A stretch of 64,000 bases of DNA from Nostoc calcicola FACHB-3891 (GTDB taxonomy: Bacteria; Cyanobacteriota; Cyanobacteriia; Cyanobacteriales; Nostocaceae): the NCBI RefSeq assembly GCF_014697355.1, contig NZ_JACJRQ010000012.1, positions 124,001 to 188,000 on the forward strand. Reading direction: 5' to 3'. Below, one piece after another: positions 7,470-16,919 of this stretch; position 1 is the first letter of the stretch; each line of letters starts with the position of its first letter. The position numbers and the translations under genes were made by a program. The notes below the pieces were generated by a model. It saw nothing but the letters and a program-made list of their open reading frames with translations. It was not told where the DNA came from and did not search any database.

Positions 7470-8828
7470 ATGACAAAAATAACACCAACCACAGAGCAAG
7501 TACTAATCACTGTTGAAGAGGTCAACAAAAGTTTTCCCCTCCCCGATGGCAAAGGCGAGTTTACAGTTCTACGTCACATTAACACCAGGGTAAATTCAGG
7601 TGAAGTTGTCGGTTTGCTAGGGCGTAGTGGGAGTGGTAAAAGTACTCTTTTGCGAATTATGGCAGGCTTGATTCCACCTAGTGATGGACAAGTCATTAGC
7701 AATGGCAAACCCTTACGTGGTGCTAACAAAGATGTGGCAATGGTTTTCCAAAGCTTTGCACTGCTACCTTGGCTGACAGTACAGGAAAACGTGGAACTAG
7801 GGTTAGAAGCCCAAGGAGTGAGTCGAGAACTACGACGACAACGCGCCCTCAAAGCTATTGACTTGGTGGGTTTAGACGGTTTTGAAAGTGCCTACCCCAA
7901 AGAGTTGTCCGGTGGGATGAAACAGCGAGTTGGCTTTGCACGGGCATTTGTGATTGAACCGCAAGTATTATTTATGGATGAGCCATTTAGTGCCTTGGAT
8001 GTACTGACGGCTGAGAACCTGCGGGGTGAAATTGATGATCTCTGGAATGCTGGCAGCTTTCCTTCCAAAAGTATACTAATTGTCACTCACAACATTGAGG
8101 AAGCAGTATTTTTAGCAGACCGAGTGGTTATTTTGGGAGCAAATCCGGGGCGCGTTCGTGGTGAAGTAGTCATCGATTTACCACGTCCCCACGATCGCAC
8201 TCACCCCCGCTTCAAAGCTTTAGTAGACTATATATATACCGTGATGACCAACCCAGAAGCCGAAGTCACTGGAGAAGTTACGGTAGCAGCCACCAAAGCA
8301 CCAAAAGAAACATTTAAATCACCCTATACCCAATCACTACCTCATGTACGAGTTGGTGGAATCAGTGGTCTTTTGGAATTGATTGTTGAGCAACCACAAG
8401 GCAAGGAAGATATTCCTAAGTTAGCAGAACGGCTGCAACTGGCAGTAGATGACCTGCTACCAATTCTCGATGGTGCTGTGTTGTTGGGCTTTGCACAAGT
8501 CACACAAGGTGATGTCCAACTCACTGACATTGGGCGTGACTTTGCTACCACCACGATTCTGCGAAGTAAAGACTTATTTCAGCAACAAGTTCTGCAAAAT
8601 GTACCCATGTTGGTCAGTATGGTACAGACACTGCGGGAAAAACGCAATGGCTCAATGCGGGCAGATTTTTTCCTGGATTTACTCGATGAATATTTTCCCC
8701 ATGCAGAAACAGAACGACAATTTGCTACCGCCGTTGACTGGGGTCGCTACGCAGAACTATTTGAGTATGATTCTAGGGAAGAACGTCTCTATTTACCAGA
8801 GCCAGCGTTTGCAGAGAGTAGAGAATAA
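7470..8828 (+). CDS. ABC transporter ATPase with AAA-associated C-terminal domain
   Basis: Residues 1-270 form a nitrate/sulfonate-type ATPase: Walker A GRSGSGKST, Q-loop VFQSFALLPW, signature LSGGMKQR, Walker B VLFMDEPFSALD and switch His in THNIEEAV. Residues about 290-452 form the extra AAA-associated C-terminal domain (winged-helix-like, HVRVGGISGLLELIVEQ onward) found on a subset of these ATPases. It would drive the fused permease encoded just upstream. The two genes were probably an operon before the intervening repeats accumulated. Confidence 0.9.
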   Translation: MTKITPTTEQVLITVEEVNKSFPLPDGKGEFTVLRHINTRVNSGEVVGLLGRSGSGKSTLLRIMAGLIPPSDGQVISNGKPLRGANKDVAMVFQSFALLPWLTVQENVELGLEAQGVSRELRRQRALKAIDLVGLDGFESAYPKELSGGMKQRVGFARAFVIEPQVLFMDEPFSALDVLTAENLRGEIDDLWNAGSFPSKSILIVTHNIEEAVFLADRVVILGANPGRVRGEVVIDLPRPHDRTHPRFKALVDYIYTVMTNPEAEVTGEVTVAATKAPKETFKSPYTQSLPHVRVGGISGLLELIVEQPQGKEDIPKLAERLQLAVDDLLPILDGAVLLGFAQVTQGDVQLTDIGRDFATTTILRSKDLFQQQVLQNVPMLVSMVQTLREKRNGSMRADFFLDLLDEYFPHAETERQFATAVDWGRYAELFEYDSREERLYLPEPAFAESRE

Positions 8829-8831
8829 TGA

Positions 8832-9010
8832 AGCACCATTTTGGATTTTGGATTTTAGATTTTAGATTGGGCATTGGGAAGAAGCAGGGGGGCAGGGGGC
8901 GGGGGGCAGAGGGGAAGATTTTCTCCCCTGCTCCCTGCTCCCTGCTCCCCTGCCTCCCCATCTCCCTCATCTCCCTCATCTCCCGACTCCCCACTCCCTA
9001 CTCCCTTTTT
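8832..9010. repeat. Compound low-complexity repeat between convergent genes
   Basis: It contains GGATTTTAGATTTT units, G-rich GGGGGCAG units and then CTCCCTGCTCC and CTCATCTCC units. The G-rich and C-rich halves are roughly complementary, so a long imperfect hairpin can form. The 3' end meets the stop of the DUF4336 gene. Confidence 0.75.
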
Positions 9011-9011
9011 C

Positions 9012-10241
9012 CTACACTTTCTCCTTGGCTGGCGGCACGATGCCAAATTTATTTAAACCTGCGTCGATTTCCCTAAGTGCTTTAAAATCCTCTGCTGGTA
9101 AGGGATAGGTGTTAGTGTTAAACAAACCAGCACCCAAAGGAGGTTGCTTTTCTAAGAAAGAGAAAGCTTGACGAAACTGATACGGCTGGGCTTTAATCGG
9201 TGCATCAAAGTGGCAAGGAATAATCCACTCAAAGTTCCAACTTGCAACTTTATCAGCCCAATCAATGGTTTCTTTGGGTGCGCGGTTGAGAATTAGTGTC
9301 TGTAAAATTGGTGCTACGAACAACCGATTATTACCCCGTAGGGCATCAAACGATCGCTGCCAATCATCTTGCCATTTAAAGGGATACAATCCAAAATAAG
9401 CTTTTTTTGAGCGTTCTGCTGCTTTGATGGCATCTTGGAACACCTTACCCCAAGGACGTATTTCCAAGCTGCTTGGTTGAAAGTATAAAGCAAACAAACA
9501 GATGCGCCCCCATCCTTTGCGGCGATTTGCTTGAATGTCTGCAACAATTTCACAAGCATTATCTTTGGCATGGAATAGTAAGGGATATGGATCTAATTGG
9601 ACGATCGCAGGCGGATCTTCTGAAATGGAAAGCACCGAATCTGTTACAAGTAGAGAATGCGATCGCTTGTGAAAAAAAGCAACTTCCGCAAACCGACCAG
9701 AACCAAGGTTAATAGGGCCAAGCATGGCATAATCAAACTCATCAGCAAAAGGTGTTTTGCTGCTATCTTCTGGAAGTAGCTGAGTGCGTTTTACAGGTAA
9801 GCCAAGCCAGCTAAGGGGCAGATTTAGCGGGAAACTCCATTGATTCGGCGCTACAAACACCTGTGCAGTCGGGAAGTATCTAGCGAAGGGACCGACGAAA
9901 ACTTTGTGTTCTAAACCGGAGACAGTTGGCAGGATAATGTACTTCACACTACCATGTTCAGCTACCAACTCATTCACAAGCCGGATGCACTCTGGGGTAG
10001 GCGCAACAGGCGCATAAACCAACAAACCCCCAGCTTCCAGCTTTACAACAGTCATGCGAATTGGCACAACAACATAAAAAATGCCCTGAATCTGGTCAAA
10101 ATTCCAGATTGTATCCTTGAGGACTTCTTTGCGGATTGTCCGCCGTCTACCATACGGGTAGAGTGGCACAAGAGGCCATAATCGCCACGAAAAGTCCCTT
10201 GGATGAATCTGTTCTGCATTGACTATGCGTTCATCAGCCAC
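9012..10241 (-). CDS. DUF4336 family protein
   Basis: The 409-residue protein matches the DUF4336 family of cyanobacteria and plant plastids: RDFSWRLWPLVPLYPYGRRRT at the N-terminus, then a metallo-beta-lactamase-like core (VKYIILPTVSGLEHKVFVGPFARYFPTA, FHKRSHSLLVTDSVL). Only part of the usual zinc-binding HxHxDH set is visible, so hydrolase activity is uncertain. The function of the family is unknown. The start is a GTG codon. The gene converges on the ABC ATPase across the low-complexity repeat. Confidence 0.75.
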   Translation of the reverse strand: MADERIVNAEQIHPRDFSWRLWPLVPLYPYGRRRTIRKEVLKDTIWNFDQIQGIFYVVVPIRMTVVKLEAGGLLVYAPVAPTPECIRLVNELVAEHGSVKYIILPTVSGLEHKVFVGPFARYFPTAQVFVAPNQWSFPLNLPLSWLGLPVKRTQLLPEDSSKTPFADEFDYAMLGPINLGSGRFAEVAFFHKRSHSLLVTDSVLSISEDPPAIVQLDPYPLLFHAKDNACEIVADIQANRRKGWGRICLFALYFQPSSLEIRPWGKVFQDAIKAAERSKKAYFGLYPFKWQDDWQRSFDALRGNNRLFVAPILQTLILNRAPKETIDWADKVASWNFEWIIPCHFDAPIKAQPYQFRQAFSFLEKQPPLGAGLFNTNTYPLPAEDFKALREIDAGLNKFGIVPPAKEKV

Positions 10242-10554
10242 TCTGCGATCCCCTTGAAATTCCCTGCTCAGATTTTAATAGGATATGGCACTTTTCATTG
10301 ATTTGTGAAATATTTTTTATTGGCTGTCATTTGTCAGTTTGCATAAGACAAACAATTTTGGATTTTCGATTTCGGATTAGTGCAAAATTTAAGAATATTA
10401 GCGGGAGCTAGAAATATTTTGACTTATTTTTAATATTTATTCCTAACTCCTAACTCCTAACTCCCAACTCCTAACCCCTAACTCCCAACTCCTAACTCCT
10501 AACTCCCAACTCCTAACTCCCAACTCCTAACTCCCAACTCCTAACTCCTAACTT
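10242..10554. other. Intergenic region dominated by tandem repeats
   Basis: The left 200 bases are AT-rich with no visible gene. The remaining 113 bases are the CTAACTCC repeat at 10441-10553, which ends at the stop codon of the carotenoid oxygenase gene. Confidence 0.7.
10441..10553. repeat. CTAACTCC/CAACTCC tandem repeat
   Basis: About sixteen 7-base units alternating CTAACTC and CCAACTC. This is the longest uninterrupted array of this family in the window. Confidence 0.95.
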
Positions 10555-11991
10555 TTACGCTGGGTTCCAAGTACCGTGGAAACTGTGAGGAATCACGCTG
10601 GGTAATCCTAGTTTACAAACTGGTTCTGCATCTAAGCGATCGCTATCAAATATCCAAACTTCACTACTATGAGAATTACCATCGTAAACCACGATTAACA
10701 CCCAACCAAGTTCGGGGTTTTGGCTATCTTGGGCGTAGATGGGTTCTGAGGTATAACGATTTTCTCCTAAATCTGCTTCGGTGAGGGTTTCGGTTTTGTA
10801 GTCAAAACGAGCGATCGCACTCAACCATTCTTTACCTGTCTTAATTCTTTCCGGGCGCAAAGCTACATAAGTATAACGCCAAGGTTGCCCGACTTGCGAT
10901 CGCTGCACCACAGGAAACTCACAAACCCGGTTGATAACTTCTTGAGTTGCTGTCACTTTGGCAGTTTGAGGATTGAGATGTACTTGCCATAATGTCCCTT
11001 GAGAAACGGTGTGTGTTTCACCAGTTGTAAATTCTCTCAGAAATTCATTACTTTGTTGAAAATCTGAATATCGCACCACATCCAAAATCACCGAACCATC
11101 TTGATTTTCACACCCATTACCAAAATGCCATTGAAACCAAGGATCGGTTTCACCACGACTCACTAAAGATAAGTTTTCCCGGTCAAATATTAACACCTGA
11201 GTTCCTAACTGAGGTTCCCAAGAAAGAGATTCACTGAAAGTAGTTAAACCGACTAAAAATGATAGTGTTTTCATCCGCATCGGTGGCACGAAAAACACTA
11301 CATATCTTTCAGTTAAAACAAAATCATGTATTATTGAATAGCGGTCTAGTTTGAAAGCAGCTTTTTGAATAATTTTGCCATAGGCATCGCTTTTGTAGAG
11401 ATTGAGTTGTACAAAAGTTCCGAAACTGATACCAAAATTAAAAATTTCCCCTGTTTGTGGATCGCGCTTATAATGAGCAGAATAAGGTAATCCATTATCC
11501 AAACCACCTAAATCGTCTAATCCCTTGGTTTCTAGAGTTTGCAAATCAAGGGCATAAGGCTTACTTGCTTCCCACAAAGCCAACAGTTTATCAGGTAAAG
11601 CCAACACTGAAGTATTAGCTGCATTCTTGACTTGCAGATTCCACCGCTTCCAAATCGGTCCCGGCGCGTGCATACCATAAACACCATAAAGGAATTTATC
11701 TGCTTTAGTTTCAGCTTGATATTCCGCTGTTTGCACATAGCGATAAACTCCCGTCACTCCTGCATCGGTAAAATGGACGCCGAGAATTGCACCATCTCCA
11801 TCAAACCAGTGTCCCACACGCACACCACCACGTTCTAGCCGCGCTGGCCCATTGCGGTAAAGACTACCACGCAAGCCATCTGGGACTTTCCCAGAGAGAA
11901 TTGGCAATTGGGTACTGGGGAATTCTGTAGCTGGTTTGGCGATCGCACCTGCCCAAGCTCTTTTAGTTGACTTTTTATTAAGTGTCTGCAT
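10555..11991 (-). CDS. Carotenoid cleavage oxygenase (RPE65 family)
   Basis: Four histidines expected to hold the non-haem iron occur in order: AHYKRDPQTGE, IIHDFVLTERY, WHFGNGCENQDG and IPHSFHGTW near the C-terminus. These enzymes cleave carotenoids or apocarotenoids with O2 to aldehydes such as retinal. The length (478 residues) is normal for cyanobacterial apocarotenoid 15,15'-oxygenases. The ATG at 11991 is preferred to an in-frame TTG six bases earlier. The N-terminus shows no clear signal peptide. Substrate choice cannot be read from the sequence. Confidence 0.88.
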   Translation of the reverse strand: MQTLNKKSTKRAWAGAIAKPATEFPSTQLPILSGKVPDGLRGSLYRNGPARLERGGVRVGHWFDGDGAILGVHFTDAGVTGVYRYVQTAEYQAETKADKFLYGVYGMHAPGPIWKRWNLQVKNAANTSVLALPDKLLALWEASKPYALDLQTLETKGLDDLGGLDNGLPYSAHYKRDPQTGEIFNFGISFGTFVQLNLYKSDAYGKIIQKAAFKLDRYSIIHDFVLTERYVVFFVPPMRMKTLSFLVGLTTFSESLSWEPQLGTQVLIFDRENLSLVSRGETDPWFQWHFGNGCENQDGSVILDVVRYSDFQQSNEFLREFTTGETHTVSQGTLWQVHLNPQTAKVTATQEVINRVCEFPVVQRSQVGQPWRYTYVALRPERIKTGKEWLSAIARFDYKTETLTEADLGENRYTSEPIYAQDSQNPELGWVLIVVYDGNSHSSEVWIFDSDRLDAEPVCKLGLPSVIPHSFHGTWNPA

Positions 11992-12121
11992 ATTCAATTA
12001 AGATCTGATAAATTATTGATTTACACAGATGCATTCTACATTGTTGTGTATCGGGGTGTTATGGCTTTAGCCTAACGCACCCTAGTGGACTGACACAGCT
12101 AAAATAGTGCATTAACTTGAC

Positions 12122-12178
12122 TCTTGTGGGATGGGCGTCTCGCCCGTCCGGTGCGGACAAGATGTCCACACCACAAGA
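12122..12178. repeat. Nested palindrome
   Basis: Outer arms TCTTGTGG / CCACAAGA enclose two hairpins: GGGCG-TCT-CGCCC, and GGTG-C-GGAC / GTCC-A-CACC. It resembles the other multi-hairpin repeats of this window. Confidence 0.75.
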
Positions 12179-12220
12179 AAATTTTTTGCAGCATTTTAGC
12201 CTTGTCACGCTACTAGTAAC

Positions 12221-12316
12221 TCCTGAATTCTGAATTCTGAATTCTGACTTCTGACTTCTGACTTCTGAATTCTGACTTCTGACTCCTGAATTCTGACTTC
12301 TGACTGCGGAATTCTG
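12221..12316. repeat. CTGACTTCTGAATT tandem repeat
   Basis: About twelve 7-base units of CTGAATT, CTGACTT and CTGACTC form. Confidence 0.9.
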
Positions 12317-12399
12317 CTGTATGTGAGCTAGCTCATAGTAACTGCTAGAAATAACCGCTACATTGAAGTCAATAAATATTCTAAAGGATTGAAAAAATT

Positions 12400-12840
12400 A
12401 TGATTAGCCAACAAACAATAGATATCGTTAAATCTACAGCACCAGTCTTGAAAAAAAACGGTCAGCAAATCACATCTCGGATGTATGAAATTATGTTTCA
12501 AAACCATCCAGAAATTAGAGAACAATTTAATATGTCCGATCAAGCAGATGGTTCTCAGCCTGCGAGATTAGCTACAGCAGTTTATAGTTATGCTAACCAA
12601 ATTGATAACTTGGCTGCTTTAAAATCAATGGTAGAAAAAATTGCTCATCGTCACGTGCAGACTCATGTTACACCAGAACAATATCCTATTGTTGGAGAAA
12701 GTTTATTGCAAGCGATGAAAGATGTTTTGCAAGAAGCAGCTACAGACGAAGTGATGGCAGCTTGGACTGAAGCTTATCAGGCATTATCTGAGGTTTTCAT
12801 CAACAGAGAACATGACATATATGTAGAAGAGGGAAAATAA
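12400..12840 (+). CDS. Single-domain haemoglobin (flavohaemoglobin-type globin)
   Basis: The 146 residues align with the globin domain of flavohaemoglobins: MYEIMFQNHPEIREQFN places Tyr29 at position B10, Gln53 would be E7, and HRHVQTHVTPEQYPIVGESLL places the haem-ligating proximal His at about residue 85. No FAD or NAD domain follows, so this is the single-domain form, which binds O2 or NO and depends on a separate reductase. The gene stands alone, divergent from the oxygenase gene. Confidence 0.88.
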   Translation: MISQQTIDIVKSTAPVLKKNGQQITSRMYEIMFQNHPEIREQFNMSDQADGSQPARLATAVYSYANQIDNLAALKSMVEKIAHRHVQTHVTPEQYPIVGESLLQAMKDVLQEAATDEVMAAWTEAYQALSEVFINREHDIYVEEGK

Positions 12841-12927
12841 CAGTTTGTCCATTCTTAAATACAAGACTTTGTATCATAGCAGCAGTACTACCCTAGAAAT
12901 TTCTGTACCTAATTTTCTTATTGTTGC

Positions 12928-15714
12928 TTAACCATTTGGAACTAACAACATCCGCGCCTCAATTACTTCCCAGGTTTGGGGTAACACCCGCACCGCCGCT
13001 TGTTTGCATTGGATAATGAGATAATTGACATAGAGATAATTTTCCAATGCTTTTATTTCTTCCAAAGATAGATTTATCGGTGTTGCGGATTGATCGGATG
13101 AATTTTGCTTTGGGGGAAGGTGCAAAGGCGAGGGAGCGCGGTCTTGCTCAGCTAGTTTGTTGCGGGGGTTCCCACTGTTAAAGGAACTGGTGTAATTCCC
13201 TGCATAAGCTAGTGTCGGCTTGGAGAATCTATCTTTAGTTTTGGCCAAAGATTTATCCTCAACTTCATCAACATCATTTACCTTATCTGTGGTCAGATTG
13301 AAAGCTTTCAAGCATTCTTCTGTGAATTTTTCAATCAAGTATTGACAATTTTCTTGAACAAAGGCTCGATGGTCTTCAATCGAGTTTTGGTCGCTATTAA
13401 GTTCAGTAGGAATTTGAGATTGTAGTTTTTCAATCAACTCAGTTAAGTTGATACTTCTGAAGATATTTAATTTTTTTAAGTACCTAAAGTGTGAGATTGT
13501 GTTGGCGATCGCATCTTTAATAGAATTGGTGTTGTAGATAGCGCTAGCTAAAGATATGGTAGTAACGTTAGCGTTAGTGTAAGCGTTGGCAATGTCGTAG
13601 ATCTTAGGATAAGAGCCGAAAGGAGAATCGGTGTAAATATTTGCGATCGCACTGGCATTAGCGTAAATCCTAGCATAACCGTAGGCTTGAGCATAGCTAT
13701 AACCGATACCATTGGCAAGACCATGAGCGATAGAGTATGTGTTGAGGATCGCATAAGCGTAGGCGATGGCAGATGCACGTTTACCCACACCTTTCAAATT
13801 ACCTGTTGATCCAAGTGTTACCTGTTCTGCCCAGTTTAATAATGCTTGTAACTTTGGAGTGTTAAGATATTTTTGCGTTTCCTTTTCCATCGACAACAGC
13901 AAATCATCTGCACCACCACGCATCAAACCAGCTACCAATAAAAACACCTCATTCCATGTTTCATCTGTCAGGTGTTCAGTAACTAACTTCTTAACTTGGT
14001 GATGGTCATCAATATACTGTGCGGTTAAATATTCCTGTAGCGTCAGATGAGAAAATGAATAGATATCTCTTGCTCGTTCTACTAAAATTCCCTGCTGAAT
14101 AGCTATAGCATCTAAAACTGCTTCAGCGTCTAAATCTTTCGGTGCATTGTGGTTATTTTGCAGGAAATTTTTAATTTGACTTACAATTTCTTGGTGAGAT
14201 AAGAATAGCCGTTGTAATTTAAAGCTGTGATATGCAATTTCAGTTAGCATCATTTTCTCCAAGTCGATGCCAAACTGATAATAAATTGGTTTTGTTTGAC
14301 TACGTTTTTCAGCCGCCCATTTTTCTAGTAAAATATCGAGAGCTTTACTGTAAAGTGTAGCTCGATTTTTAGGCAAGTTTTGAGATGCGTCATACACTAA
14401 ACAAAGAAAAGTTAATAAGACAGGAGTTCTAGATAATTCTTTAGTTGATTCTTGGCTTTTAATTAAATCCCAGCACTTGTCAGCAGTTCTGGCTCTTTTA
14501 TCTACCTCTGAAGAAAACCAATTTTGAATAAACTGCTGAATTTGAGCATCATCAAAATCTGCGATAACTACGGCAAACCACCCAATTTCAATCAAATTTC
14601 TCAACTGCGAGCGATAAGCAGCAGTCCGGCAAGATATTAGAAATCTATTTTCTTTGTATTCCTCAACAAAGCTTTTAATTTCGTTAATTGCTAAATCTGT
14701 ATTTTCGGCTGGTATTTCATCTAAACCATCCAGCAGAATTAATAATTTGCCTTGTTTTAAAGCATTAATAGTAAATTTCCTAGACAATGGTAACTGACAT
14801 AATCTGAATGCTTCTATAATTAATTCTTTAATATTGATTTTGCTTTCATTAACTAATTTTAATTCAATAAAAACCGGAATACATTCATGTTGTAATTCAC
14901 CATATTTACCCTTAAATGCTTCTAATCCTATCTTTCGCAAAAATGTAGATTTGCCCGCACCCGGTGCGCCGAGTACCATCAAATATTGCTGCTCATTGAC
15001 AACTTTAATACCCTCTCGTTTATCAACACCTTTAGTCTGAAATCTGCGGTTTGTAGCTCTGGGGTTCTTCTCTAAATCTTGAAGTGATATTTGCCAGCGC
15101 CAAATATCACTTTCCTGCAAACATTGCACAGATGTGTAAATTGAATCTAAATCTACGGGCTGTTGCATTCCCAATATTTGCAACTTGTTATGACGCCTGT
15201 AGTAGTTAATAATATATTGCTCAGATGCTTGATAAATTAATTTTATGATTTTGTCATCTAAAGAACAGTCAAGCGTGTTTATATAAATATCGGCAAAATG
15301 TTTAACCGTTGCATCTGGTGCAACTTCCGGTAGTGCAATCAGCCGATCTAAAGTCACATAGTTAACTCCAGACAGTGATAATGAGCGCAAAATAGCATCA
15401 GCGGAACCTTCCACAACCACAACGCGACTAAGTTCACCTCCAACAGGTTTCAAAGAAAGTTTCTGGAGTTTTTGAATAGTATCACCCAGCATTTGGGCAA
15501 GTTGACTTTTGCGCTGTTCAATTAATGCCTGTCGATAAGCCTCAGATGATGTAAATTGTTGAGGTTCTAGCGGTGAATTGCTAACATTTAATCTAATTTT
15601 ATTTTCGTCTCCCAACCTCATAACTGCCCGAATTACTTCATTACCCTTAGCATCTATCAAAACTTGCTGAAGCAGAGGATCAATTTTGGCAATTTGGTTT
15701 TCGTTAAGTTTCAT
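12928..15714 (-). CDS. NACHT-type STAND NTPase with Ala/Tyr-rich repeats
   Basis: The central NACHT domain has Walker A GAPGAGKST (residues 249-257) and Walker B LLILLDGLDEIP (around 325-335). A helical region about 400-640 includes FSHLTLQEYLTAQYI, typical of NACHT proteins. Residues 1-130 look like an inhibitor I9/subtilisin-propeptide fold: VIRAVMRL, a long helix, then SRVVVVEGSADAILRSLSLS. Residues about 640-742 are a degenerate Ala/Tyr/Asn repeat (SAIAYAYAILNTY, AQAYGYARIYANAS, ANAYTNANV). A low-complexity linker and a helical tail end the protein. It starts within the stop codon of the upstream S8 protease gene (ATGA overlap), so the two are translationally coupled. The inferred role is an NTP-driven switch controlling the protease, perhaps in defence. 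Confidence 0.82.
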   Translation of the reverse strand: MKLNENQIAKIDPLLQQVLIDAKGNEVIRAVMRLGDENKIRLNVSNSPLEPQQFTSSEAYRQALIEQRKSQLAQMLGDTIQKLQKLSLKPVGGELSRVVVVEGSADAILRSLSLSGVNYVTLDRLIALPEVAPDATVKHFADIYINTLDCSLDDKIIKLIYQASEQYIINYYRRHNKLQILGMQQPVDLDSIYTSVQCLQESDIWRWQISLQDLEKNPRATNRRFQTKGVDKREGIKVVNEQQYLMVLGAPGAGKSTFLRKIGLEAFKGKYGELQHECIPVFIELKLVNESKINIKELIIEAFRLCQLPLSRKFTINALKQGKLLILLDGLDEIPAENTDLAINEIKSFVEEYKENRFLISCRTAAYRSQLRNLIEIGWFAVVIADFDDAQIQQFIQNWFSSEVDKRARTADKCWDLIKSQESTKELSRTPVLLTFLCLVYDASQNLPKNRATLYSKALDILLEKWAAEKRSQTKPIYYQFGIDLEKMMLTEIAYHSFKLQRLFLSHQEIVSQIKNFLQNNHNAPKDLDAEAVLDAIAIQQGILVERARDIYSFSHLTLQEYLTAQYIDDHHQVKKLVTEHLTDETWNEVFLLVAGLMRGGADDLLLSMEKETQKYLNTPKLQALLNWAEQVTLGSTGNLKGVGKRASAIAYAYAILNTYSIAHGLANGIGYSYAQAYGYARIYANASAIANIYTDSPFGSYPKIYDIANAYTNANVTTISLASAIYNTNSIKDAIANTISHFRYLKKLNIFRSINLTELIEKLQSQIPTELNSDQNSIEDHRAFVQENCQYLIEKFTEECLKAFNLTTDKVNDVDEVEDKSLAKTKDRFSKPTLAYAGNYTSSFNSGNPRNKLAEQDRAPSPLHLPPKQNSSDQSATPINLSLEEIKALENYLYVNYLIIQCKQAAVRVLPQTWEVIEARMLLVPNG

Positions 15715-16919
15715 AGGGCTGCGGTTACCTGAATTAAACCTCTACCTTGGCGTTCTTTATCAACTCCCAAATCTTTACAACTTGTCAGCAGTGCCTCAAT
15801 TAAATTTAACACCGAAATATTCTTGTTATACTTCTCTAAGATTAACGCTGCTACACCAGAAACGATTGGGGTTGCCATTGAAGTTCCGCTTTCAACTTTA
15901 TACTTATCACCTGGAACTGATGAATAAACTCCTTCCCCAGGCGCAACCAAATTAGGAACGTCATAACAAAGATTATTAACAGACATCTTGCCACTACCGC
16001 TAAAACTGGCAACTTGATTATTAAAATTTGTCGCACCGACTGAAATTGAATTTCGACAGTTTCCAGGTGTTCTAGTATTGTTACGTCCATCGTTACCAAC
16101 AGCGCAAACAGGAAGTATACCAACCGCCAAGAGAGTGTCAATGACATCGCTCATTTCATCAGCATACATACGAAGACCAGCTGAGATATTGACAATATTC
16201 ACGTCCTGTTGAAGTGCTAGCCAGTTCAACCAGATCACAAAGTTTGATAAGTTGCTAATACCTTTTGGGAGGAGTAGGCCGTCAATCAGTTTAGTTTCTG
16301 GTGCAACGCCAACGTGCTTACCACAAATTAGTCCAGCTACGTGAGTACCATGACCATTAGTATCTTGGGAAGGTGTTAACTGGATTTCCTTAGTTCTATC
16401 ATTCAAACTATAAGATTTAGTTACCTGGCCTTGCAATTCTCGGTGGTTTGAATCAATACCCGTATCGAGGACAGCAATTGTGACATTTTTACCAGTGCGC
16501 CCAAACCCATTTTGACGCGCTATGTTGAGAGCGATCGCATCTAAATGCCACAATTCATCTGTGCTGAATTCATCTTGAGCATCTGTATTGCTTTGTAGTG
16601 GATGAATCAACTCAATCAGTCGATCGCGTAAAATCGAAACGTCAGGCAAATCTTTACGAATCCTGGCCGCTTCTTTATCTGACATTTCTACAACACTTGC
16701 ACCAGTAATACCTGAGTAATCTGGATACCTTATTACTTCGCTGTTCTTGTTTTCTGCGTCTTGCAACCAGTCTTTAATTTGTTGGTATGCTGGCTCTTCC
16801 CGCCAAAAATTTACAACTTCTCTAATTTGTGGATTGCGACTTTCCGGTGTAAACTTTTGAGATTGAACATTTAGCGATCGCGCTAATGATATCTGAGACC
16901 GGATAATGTAAACGCTCAT
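15711..16919 (-). CDS. Intracellular S8 (subtilisin-like) serine protease
   Basis: The 402-residue protein has a complete subtilisin catalytic set: Asp152 in AVLDTGIDSNH, His190 in NGHGTHVAGLICG, oxyanion Asn276 in AVGNDG and Ser347 in SGTSMATPIVSG. There is no signal peptide, which suggests cytoplasmic action. Residues 1-120 precede the catalytic domain and contain no motif I can name; the end of this part (ELWHLDAIALNIARQNG) is the usual lead into an S8 domain. The gene is first in a two-gene unit, its TGA overlapping the ATG of the NACHT gene. Stoichiometric production suggests the two proteins form a complex. Confidence 0.9.
   Translation of the reverse strand: MSVYIIRSQISLARSLNVQSQKFTPESRNPQIREVVNFWREEPAYQQIKDWLQDAENKNSEVIRYPDYSGITGASVVEMSDKEAARIRKDLPDVSILRDRLIELIHPLQSNTDAQDEFSTDELWHLDAIALNIARQNGFGRTGKNVTIAVLDTGIDSNHRELQGQVTKSYSLNDRTKEIQLTPSQDTNGHGTHVAGLICGKHVGVAPETKLIDGLLLPKGISNLSNFVIWLNWLALQQDVNIVNISAGLRMYADEMSDVIDTLLAVGILPVCAVGNDGRNNTRTPGNCRNSISVGATNFNNQVASFSGSGKMSVNNLCYDVPNLVAPGEGVYSSVPGDKYKVESGTSMATPIVSGVAALILEKYNKNISVLNLIEALLTSCKDLGVDKERQGRGLIQVTAAL

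Larger units (their letters stand above)
11992..12399. other. Intergenic region with palindromic and tandem repeats
   Basis: No gene is visible. It holds a nested palindrome (12122-12178) and a CTGACTTCTGAATTC array (12221-12316). The last 80 bases before the globin gene are unique sequence with AAAGGA upstream of the ATG. Confidence 0.7.
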
